A stretch of DNA of 64,000 nucleotides from positions 992,001-1,056,000 of the forward strand of contig NZ_QXJC01000001.1 of assembly GCF_003570885.1 (NCBI RefSeq), in the 5' to 3' direction. The notes beneath the pieces are model-generated. The model was not told the DNA's origin and ran no database searches. It was given only the letters and a program-made list of their open reading frames with translations. The translations under genes were made by a program, and so were the position numbers. The DNA comes from Simplicispira hankyongi (GTDB lineage Bacteria; Pseudomonadota; Gammaproteobacteria; Burkholderiales; Burkholderiaceae_C). Positions 57,685 to 64,000 of the stretch are shown one piece after another. Within the stretch, counting starts at the first letter, position 1, and each line of letters opens with the position of its first letter.

Positions 57685-59372
57685 TGAGCATTATTCATCT
57701 TAATCAAATAAAGAGACGAATTGAAACTGAAATTGCGCCTCACGTTGACATGTCAGATCAAAAACCTGGCAGCAAGACGTTTAATGACATGCTCCTCTCC
57801 AGAGGACTAGCCGCCTACTCCATTTATCACTTAGCTGGCTGCGAACCAAAAGACGCGGCAACATCCATCGTAGATGGCGGCGATGACAACGGTATCGATG
57901 CGGTTTATCTCGACGAGTCCGAGTCAAAATTATATCTTGTTCAATCAAAGTGGATTCATGACGGAAGAGGCGAGCCAGATAACTCCTCCGTAAAAAAATT
58001 TATCGCCGGCATCCATGATTTATTGAGCCTAAATTTCGACAGATTCAATAAGAAAATTATTGATCGCCAAGATGAAATATCCAATGCCCTAAGTAATGCC
58101 GGACTCCAGATTTTGGCAATCTTGGTTCACACAGGAAATTCAGAATTATCAAAACATTCCGAACGAGATTTCAAAGATCTCTTGTCGGAAGTGAATGACG
58201 CCAGTGAAATTCTTAGTTGGATGCCACTAAACCAAGGGCTGCTACACAAATCATTAACAGAAGATCTCAATAGCCCCATTTCTGCAGATATTGCAATTCG
58301 ATATTGGGGCAAGGTCGAAGAACCACGATATGCAATTTATGGACAGGTAAGCGCCATTGACTTGGCAAAAATATGGCATGAACACAAAGATCGAGTGGTA
58401 GCAAAAAACCTGCGGGGCGCACTGGGAGATACAGATGTGAACACGGAGATTCGAGAGTCTCTTGAGAAGCGTCCTGAATTGTTCTGGTATTTCAATAACG
58501 GAGTAACCGCCACTGCGTCGGCAGTCGAAAAACTCGCAATTGGCGGCGGAAAACATGATCTGGGATATTTTCATTGCGAAGGAATGCATATTGTCAATGG
58601 CGCCCAAACGGTGAGCACGATTGGAAAATATTTGGAAAAAAATCCAACCGCCGATTTATCTGATTGCTTTGTTCAATTCAGAGTAGTTTCATTGCAAGAC
58701 GGCGGTGAAGAGTTTGGCGATGAAGTTACAAAAACCAACAACCGCCAAAACAAGATAGAGTCACGCGATTTTGTATCGCAAGATCCAGAGCAAAAGCGAA
58801 TCAGAAATGAACTACTTATTGATGATATTCACTATCAAATAATGCGATCAGATGATTTACCCCGAGGGGAAAACGTATTTGATTTACAAGACAGCACTAC
58901 TGCGCTTGCATGTGCATCCGGAGAAATAGCGTTAGTCGTCACACTCAAGAGCCAAATAGGGAAGCTCTGGGAAGACATTACAAAGAGACCATACAAAGCG
59001 CTATTCAATCCATCAGTGTCCGGCCTCTATGTCTGGCGGTGCATTCAAACTCAACGGCTTATCGATGCTGCCATTGACAAGGAACGGCCACGATACAAAA
59101 AACCCCGCGAAGCCAAAATTCTTACATACGGAAACAGATTAATTGCCTCGATTGTTTTCGGCAAATTGCCTGTTGGAAAATTTAGCGACCCAGCTTTTGA
59201 TTTCAGCAAAAACATTAGTACCGAAAAAATCGCGGAGTTAGCCAACTTTGCAATACCACTTACAGTAACTCATCTGGCAAGATTTTTCGGAAATGCGATG
59301 ATCCCTACTTTTTTCAAGAATCAAACGAAGTGCCGTGGAGTTTACGATGCAGTATCTCGACAGCTAGATTAG
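57684..59372 (+). CDS. AIPR-family phage-resistance protein with nuclease-like N-terminus
   Basis: A 562-residue protein matching the abortive-infection phage-resistance (AIPR, PF10592) family. FWYFNNGVTATASAVEKL (about 267-284) and HIVNGAQTVSTIGKYL (about 302-317) are its central motifs, with TKTNNRQNKIESRDF further on. The N-terminus has DGGDDNGIDAVYLDE then LYLVQSKW (about 64-90), the D-x-QxK pattern of Mrr-like PD-(D/E)xK nucleases. The gene is far richer in A/T than its neighbours, and its ATG overlaps the glnS stop (TAATG), indicating acquisition and translational coupling. Exact activity is unknown. Confidence 0.82.
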
Positions 59373-59425
59373 CAAGACACAAGAACCCAGACTTGGATCG
59401 CTTTCATGATTTCAATGGAACAGCC

Positions 59426-59659
59426 ATGACCACCACCGCCGAAGCCCTCAGCGCCCAAGCCGCCCAGTTGCCGCCCGCAGAGCGCATGGAAGTGGTAGAG
59501 CGCATCCTCGACAGCCTGGACCAGCCCGACGCTGCACTAGATGCGCTCTGGGCAACAGAGGCCAGCGACCGGCTCGCAGCCTACCGGCGCGGTGAGATCA
59601 AGGCGGTGGCCTTGTCCGATGTGATTGCCAAATACCAAGCTGCCGCCCAACGCACATGA
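59426..59659 (+). CDS. Addiction-module antitoxin, PF09720 type
   Basis: A 77-residue protein of the putative addiction-module component family. QLPPAERMEVVERILDSLDQPD is its signature, and the C-terminal ALWATEASDRLAAYRRGEIKAVALSDVIAKY is the toxin-binding tail with the E-I-x-x-V motif. It is GC-rich like the chromosome, unlike the AIPR gene before it. It overlaps the toxin gene by 4 bases. Confidence 0.9.
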   Translation: MTTTAEALSAQAAQLPPAERMEVVERILDSLDQPDAALDALWATEASDRLAAYRRGEIKAVALSDVIAKYQAAAQRT

Positions 59660-59949
59660 GCATCCGGCTGCTGGAGCTAGCACAAACGGAGCTGGACGAA
59701 GCTATTGCCTGGTACGCAAAACAGGCGCCCGGGCTGGGCGATGCCTTTCTGATCGAGGCGCTCAAAACGCTGCGGCTTGTTGAGCAGTTTCCCCAGGCGT
59801 GGCACCCGCTGACCCCACAGGTTCGGCGCTGCCGGTTGCGGCGTTTTCCCTACAGTGTGGTCTACACCTAGGACGGCCCAGGCATTCTGGTGCTCGCCAT
59901 AGCGCACCAGCACCGCAAGCCTGATTATTGGAAGAATCGGCGTGGTTGA
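59656..59949 (+). pseudogene. ParE/RelE-family toxin with in-frame amber codon
   Basis: Partner of the PF09720 antitoxin. MSIRLLELAQTELDEAIAWY, FLIEALKTLRLVEQFPQAWH and VRRCRLRRFPYSVVYT are ParE features. After 71 codons a TAG (59869-59871) interrupts the frame. The same frame continues DGPGILVLAIAHQHRKPDYW then KNRR to a TGA, the normal family C-terminus with its H-x-x-R-x-P-x-YW motif. Full length would be 97 residues. A single-base change restores it, so inactivation looks recent. Confidence 0.87.
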
Positions 59950-59987
59950 GCGTGAGGCCACACCTCCACCTGAGAAACTCCTATATT

Positions 59988-60024
59988 GATAGCTGCTTGC
60001 GCTTATCCATCAAGCGCAAGAGGC
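59988..60024 (-). repeat. Palindromic AGCGCT element after the toxin gene
   Basis: On the minus strand: GCCTCTTGCGCTTGATGG, then ATAAGCGCAAGCAGCTATC, edged by AAATTT and AATATAG. It lies 39 bases after the toxin frame's final stop. Confidence 0.82.
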
Positions 60025-60065
60025 AAATTTCGTTCAAAGAACTGCAGCATCACCAAGACCCATCC

Positions 60066-60362
60066 ATGACGCCTCCGTTCACCCCCACCTTCACCCATGT
60101 GCCGCTTGGCCCGGTGGCAGGGCCATTGCAACTGGTGCCCGTCAACGCCGCCCTGGTGTCTGTGCACACCACCGATGGCGCACATGTGGGCTCGCTCAAG
60201 CTGGTCGGCGGGGTCTGGAAGTTCAAGGCCATGGGCCACGACGCTGCCGGGCGCATGGAGCCGGGCCATGCGCCGCTGACGGAGCAGCACAACATGGCGT
60301 TCGCCATGCCCGATGCAGCCGAGGTGAGCGCCCGGTTGCTGGGCGCCTTGGGAAGCCCCTGA
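60066..60362 (+). CDS. Small hypothetical protein
   Basis: A 98-residue protein I do not recognise. It has no signal peptide or transmembrane helix. VSVHTTDGAHVGSLKLVGGVWKFKAMG looks like a beta-rich core, and a conserved-looking GHAPLTEQHNMAFAMPDA follows. Codon use is like the chromosome. The preceding 40 bases are a palindromic repeat; no strong Shine-Dalgarno is visible. The 210 bases after it hold nothing recognisable. Confidence 0.55.
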   Translation: MTPPFTPTFTHVPLGPVAGPLQLVPVNAALVSVHTTDGAHVGSLKLVGGVWKFKAMGHDAAGRMEPGHAPLTEQHNMAFAMPDAAEVSARLLGALGSP

Positions 60363-60576
60363 GAGAAGAAAGCACCAAAGAAGCTGGCGGGCTTGGGCGG
60401 GCCGCCGCGCCGTGGGGGAAAAAAGCGATGGGCCTATTGCCCTGCGCGACGGTGCCGAATCCGCCGTGCATCGGCCCCGTGGCTGGGGTGTGTTTTAAAA
60501 TGGCGCGTTAGCCGAAAGAACCGTCGTGGCCGCGTCCATGAAAGGCTTTCATACTTGAAACCCGATTGGGGTGAAG

Positions 60577-61488
60577 ATGGACAAGCCTTTCATTTCCCTG
60601 TGCCCGGAGATCACGCGGGCCAACGCATTCACTTTGATGGACTGGCTCGAAGACGAGGGTGTCACGCAGTACCTGAGCGATTCGAGCAATGTCTCGCGGT
60701 TCATTGCGCAGGCCATCGGCCGCGTCCAGTTGCCGATCCTGACGCATCTCTTCAACCGGGGCGGCCGATTCTTCATGGCCTTCGACCGGCATGACGTTCC
60801 CGTCGGGTTCGTTCGTCTGGCCAAGAAGGGCACGGAATGCGAAATGGTCCTGGTCATCGGCAACCGCGACAACTGGGGCCGCAAGCTTGGCGCCAGCGCG
60901 ATCCGCGAAGGCCTGAAGCTCGCCTTCTTCGACATGCGGGCCGAGAAGCTCATCGCCAAGATCCACCCGGACAACGCGCGCTCGCTCAAGGCGTTCCTGC
61001 GCAGCGGGTTCGTGCTGGAAAGCGAAACACCTGCGATGAAGTCCTTTGTCATGCACTCGGAGCGCTACCTCCGGCTCTTGCGCGAAAGCTCTGCGGCCGA
61101 CACCACCGACATCTACATCACCGAATTCGACAAGACCCGGCTCAGGAGCCTGGTGGAGCAGGAACAGGGCTCGAGCATTTTTGAGCTCGAACATGAGATC
61201 GAGCGCGCCATCGTGGTCGACCCACGGCAGGTGGCCGAGGATGTCGTCACGATGAACTCCAAGGCCCTGCTGCAGGTGGACGATGCGGAGCTGGAAGTGG
61301 CCCTTGTGTACCCGGAAGAGGCCGACGACCGGGCCCGGAAGCTCTCGGTGTGCTCGGACATCGGCACGGCTATCCTGGGCTACAAGGAGGGCGATGCGTT
61401 CAACTGGCGGATTCACAATCGCACCTGCCACATTCGGATTGCCAAGGTGCTCTACCAGCCCGAAGCTGCGGGCCATTTCCACCTGTAG
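60577..61488 (+). CDS. GNAT acetyltransferase fused to Rnk/GreA-C domain
   Basis: A two-domain protein of 303 residues (GTG at 60571 would add two). The N-terminal ~170 residues are a GNAT fold: PVGFVRLAKKGTECEMVLVI, GRKLGASAIREGLKLAFF (acetyl-CoA loop) and IHPDNARSLKAFLRSGF. Residues about 178-303 are a full Rnk-type (GreA/GreB C-terminal) domain: IYITEFDKTRLRSLVEQ, EIERAIVVDPRQVAEDVVTM, VALVYPEEADD and the closing YQPEAAGHFHL, which is almost the end of E. coli Rnk. Rnk domains bind RNA polymerase, so it may acetylate a target there (inference). Confidence 0.88.
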   Translation: MDKPFISLCPEITRANAFTLMDWLEDEGVTQYLSDSSNVSRFIAQAIGRVQLPILTHLFNRGGRFFMAFDRHDVPVGFVRLAKKGTECEMVLVIGNRDNWGRKLGASAIREGLKLAFFDMRAEKLIAKIHPDNARSLKAFLRSGFVLESETPAMKSFVMHSERYLRLLRESSAADTTDIYITEFDKTRLRSLVEQEQGSSIFELEHEIERAIVVDPRQVAEDVVTMNSKALLQVDDAELEVALVYPEEADDRARKLSVCSDIGTAILGYKEGDAFNWRIHNRTCHIRIAKVLYQPEAAGHFHL

Positions 61489-61588
61489 GTTCGTGCAGCG
61501 CTGCCACTGCCGTTGCTTCCGGCGGCGCTCGCAGGCAGTGCCTGGCCCGTCCCCGCGGCCATTTCGTCAAGGCAGTCACTATCTTTTT

Positions 61589-61626
61589 GAGAGCTGCTAG
61601 TGCTTACCAAATAAGCGCTAGCGGTC
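61589..61626 (-). repeat. Palindromic AGCGCT element next to M14 pseudogene
   Basis: On the minus strand: GACCGCTAGCGCTTATTTG, then GTAAGCACTAGCAGCTCTC, edged by AAAAT and AAAAAGAT. It lies 10 bases after the original stop of the M14 pseudogene. Confidence 0.8.
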
Positions 61627-61636
61627 ATTTTGGCAC

Positions 61637-62641
61637 TTAGTCTTCCATGAGCAACCGCCCCACGCCCGCGGTGCACACGAACTCCACCGCCGCTTGCACG
61701 GCCGCCACCTGCGCCTCGATGCACTACGCTGACGAGGCGCTCGGGCTGTCGGGGTACACCTCCGTCGTGGTCGTGTAGTGCGCGCCGCTGATGCCCACGC
61801 ACAGGCCCAGCTCCTCTAGCGCATAGCGGATCACGCCCGGCGCCACCACGAGCGAGCCGATGATTTCGTTCTTCTCGTCCGCAGGGGCGATGTGCGTCAC
61901 GCAGCTCACGGCTCACGGCTCACGGCTCACGGCTCACGGCTCACGGCTCACGGCTCACGGCTTCAATGATGGCCTGCTGAAACGTGGGCTGGGGGTTTTC
62001 GGTGTCGTCCACCAGGTAGAAGCCGTCGGGGATGCTGCCGGGCTCGAACACCTTGTCGTCGCGCGCGGCCACGGCGGGGCGGTATTCGGATTCGTCGGTA
62101 TCAGTGGTCTCGTGCAGGTTAATGTGGGCGGCGAACTGGCCCTGCGGCGGTGCAGGTGCATGAGGGCGGCTGACTCCTGCGCGGGAGAGCCATCGCGGAA
62201 CGACCGGTTGGGGTCGATGGCGTCGAAGTTCCAGCGCTGAAACCGCTCGTACACCCAGGGGCTGACGCAGGGCACCACCAGCAGGTTGGCGCGGACTGCA
62301 AAGCGCTCGGCCTGCGTGTCCACAAACCGCAGCGCGCCGTGCACGCCACTCGTCTCATAGGCGTGCACCCCACCGGTGACGAGCACGCTGGGCAGGCCGG
62401 GTTGCCAGTGGCGGCTGCGCAGGGCCCGCAGGGGAAAGCGCTCTGCCGGGTGCTGTGCGTCGGCATAAATCACATCGCCGTACATCTCCACATCCAACCG
62501 GCCCCGCAGTGCCTCAATGGCCGTGAGCACGTCGTCGGCGTAGCTGCGCTGGCGCACCTGGCGTGCGCGCCACTGGTCGCGTTCTGCGGCGCCCCAGAGT
62601 TGGCCGGGCGTGCCGATGGAATAGTGGGCGGTCGATGGCAT
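61637..62641 (-). pseudogene. Degraded M14-family metallopeptidase
   Basis: Carboxypeptidase/deacylase-type zinc enzyme broken in at least three places. The start MPSTAHYSIGTPGQLW is intact, with VLVTGGVHAYETSG (HxxE zinc site), then NFDAIDPNRSFRDG. Near 62145 the frame shifts: the conserved QFAAHINLHETTDTDESEYR continues in another frame. A CTCACGG tandem repeat (61905-61960) then interrupts it. Beyond the repeat THIAPADEKNEIIGSLVVAP and GAHYTTTTEVYPDSPS resume until a TAG near 61730, with the last 30 or so codons open to TAA at 61637. No working product is possible as written. Confidence 0.85.
61905..61960. repeat. Heptanucleotide tandem repeat, 8 copies
   Basis: Eight perfect copies of CTCACGG (GAGCCGT-type on the minus strand) lie inside the M14 pseudogene. 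The 56-bp total is not a multiple of 3, so the array changes the reading frame and introduces stops. Perfect identity between units implies recent slippage. Confidence 0.95.
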
Positions 62642-62749
62642 GGGTGCGTGGGATGGAGTGGCTGGTGAATGGGCAAACCCGCGACTGACGGGGTAGACAG
62701 GCCCGACGAGGCCAAAGGGCTTGTCGCAGGACGTTCTTAAAATGCCGCG

Positions 62750-64000
62750 ATGCCCTCCCCCACCCGCTGGCCGCTCCAGCTTGTCGCCCCCTTTCTTTTG
62801 CTGGCCTGCGGTCTGGCAAGCGCCCAAAACGCTCCAAACGAGGCCTCTACGGGTGCTCCGGTGGTTCGCGAGCAGGCCGCTGTGCCACCGGGCGCAAGCG
62901 AAGCGGGTGCGGCGCCCGCACCCGCCATCGCACCCGCCATCGCACCAGGCACCGCACCGCCTGCACCCGCAGCAGTGCCATCAGCGCCAGCCCCTGCAGA
63001 GGCGCTGTCAGGCAACGCCCGGCGCATTTATGAGCTGTCGCGCGACAAGCTGGTGCAGATCCGCACGCTGCTGCGCAACTCCAACACCCAGGCGTCCACC
63101 GGCTCGGGCTTTTTTGTGTCGGCCGATGGGCTGATCGTCACCAACTTCCATGTGGCGAGCCAGCTCGCGCTGGAGCCCGAGCGCTACAGCGGCGTGTATG
63201 TCACGATTGATGGGCAGCAAGGCGCGGTAGAGCTGCTGGCGTTTGACGTTCAGCACGACCTGGCCGTGCTGCGCGCCAAGACCCGTACCGCACCCGCGCC
63301 GGTGCTGAGTTTTCGGCCTGCGGCCGACGCCATGGCCCAGGGCGAGCGCATTTATTCACTGGGCAACCCGCTGGACATCGGTTTTGCCGTGACCGAGGGC
63401 ACCTACAACGGGCTGGTGCGGCGCAGCTTTTACCCGCGCATCTTCTTTGGCGGCACGCTCAACCCCGGCATGAGCGGCGGGCCGGCGGTGGACGATGCGG
63501 GGCGGGTGCTGGGCGTCAACGTGGCCAAGCGACTCGATGGCGAGCAGGTGAGCTTTCTGATACCCGCCGAGTTCGCCCAGGCGCTGGTGCAGCGCGCCGC
63601 CCACGCCCAGCCCATCGCCCAACCGGCCTACGCCGAGGTGACGCGGCAGTTGCTGGTGCACCAGCAACTGCTGACCGAGCGCTTCTTGCAAACGCCGTTC
63701 AAGGAGCAGCGCCACGGCAGTTACCTGGTGCCGGTGCCAGACGACGCGCTTGCGCGCTGCTGGGGCTCGGGGCGCGACCCGGACTTTCATGCGCTGAACC
63801 TGGAGCGCACCAAGTGCCAGGTCGATAGCGACGTGGTCGCGGGCGACTTCAGCACGGGCATGGTGCGGCTGAGCTACGAAGCCTACGACGCGCCAACCCT
63901 GGGCGCCGCGCGTTTCGCCCGCACCTATTCGCAGAGCTTTGGCAACGAGCCCTTCCTCAAGCGCGGCAACGGCCGCCAGACCGCTGTCGAGTGCACCGAG
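62750..64000 (+). CDS. Secreted trypsin-like serine protease, C-terminus beyond window
   Basis: The first 417 codons of an exported S1-type protease. The signal peptide is LQLVAPFLLLACGLASA, then an Ala/Pro-rich linker (about 30-83). The protease domain shows the triad: His in GLIVTNFHVAS, Asp in DVQHDLAVLRA and Ser in NPGMSGGPAVDDAG. GFFVSADGLIVTNFHV matches DegP/HtrA-like enzymes, but no PDZ domain is seen in the visible part; a different C-terminal region begins near residue 300. The gene is open at the window edge. It is divergent from the M14 pseudogene. Confidence 0.88.
   Translation, partial: MPSPTRWPLQLVAPFLLLACGLASAQNAPNEASTGAPVVREQAAVPPGASEAGAAPAPAIAPAIAPGTAPPAPAAVPSAPAPAEALSGNARRIYELSRDKLVQIRTLLRNSNTQASTGSGFFVSADGLIVTNFHVASQLALEPERYSGVYVTIDGQQGAVELLAFDVQHDLAVLRAKTRTAPAPVLSFRPAADAMAQGERIYSLGNPLDIGFAVTEGTYNGLVRRSFYPRIFFGGTLNPGMSGGPAVDDAGRVLGVNVAKRLDGEQVSFLIPAEFAQALVQRAAHAQPIAQPAYAEVTRQLLVHQQLLTERFLQTPFKEQRHGSYLVPVPDDALARCWGSGRDPDFHALNLERTKCQVDSDVVAGDFSTGMVRLSYEAYDAPTLGAARFARTYSQSFGNEPFLKRGNGRQTAVECTE

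Noticed and set aside
61905-61960. A possible CRISPR array
   Set aside because: The units are 7 bp and directly abutting with no spacers; this is a simple tandem repeat.

Overview
This looks like a chromosomal segment from a high-GC betaproteobacterium, most likely a member of the Comamonadaceae close to Acidovorax. The evidence is the set of housekeeping proteins (LysC, AccA, CysS, GlnS, AceE-like E1), a 3-hydroxybutyrate oligomer hydrolase, and many copies of an AGCGCTTAT..ATAAGCGCT palindromic element. This placement is an inference from protein character; no search was run.

Layout. 1-2.7 kb: gluconate kinase (cut by the window edge), a LacI-type regulator with paired operators, a CBS protein and a small secreted protein. 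2.9-11.3 kb: a nitrate/nitrite assimilation block (nirB, nirD, nasA, ybiB, sirohaem methyltransferase) behind a consensus sigma-54 promoter, interrupted by a 620-bp inverted repeat. 11.4-15.2 kb: a flavoprotein, an ArsR-type regulator divergent from two small monooxygenase-fold genes, rpsU and a YqeY protein. 15.3-26.4 kb: a long minus-strand operon with a sigma-54 activator, a complete branched-chain-type ABC importer, a 3HB-oligomer hydrolase, a second binding protein and an alpha/beta hydrolase. 26.5-32.3 kb: Hsp15-like protein, a metal-resistance islet (DUF411, DUF2946-like, Zn/Cd/Pb P-type ATPase, MerR regulator), a DMT exporter and tRNA-Ser(GCU). 32.3-44.3 kb: housekeeping genes (lysC, tilS, accA, DNA glycosylase, cysS, TPR protein, L,D-transpeptidase, two cyclophilins, lpxH, mtfA, DUF3014).

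44.4-53.3 kb: a TRAP transporter next to a methionine-degradation cluster: methionine gamma-lyase, an AceE-like 2-oxobutyrate dehydrogenase E1 and two Lrp regulators. A small AceE remnant lies on the far side of the TRAP genes. 53.3-57.7 kb: carboxylesterase, DODA-type dioxygenase, arfB, aroQ, a small secreted protein and glnS. 57.7-60 kb: an AT-rich AIPR-type defence gene overlapping the glnS stop codon, then a toxin-antitoxin pair whose toxin carries an amber codon. 60-64 kb: a GNAT-Rnk fusion, an M14 peptidase pseudogene containing a heptanucleotide tandem repeat, and a secreted trypsin-like protease cut by the window end.

The most striking pattern is the palindromic element. I count 13 clear copies and two weak ones. 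Four clear copies lie in-frame inside protein genes (a YhiN-like flavoprotein, tilS, ppiA and mdeB/aceE), where they encode surface-loop extensions or, in ppiA, the signal-peptide core. Other regulatory sites supported by sequence are two sigma-54 promoters, an upstream activator palindrome, a MerR-type promoter and LacI operators.
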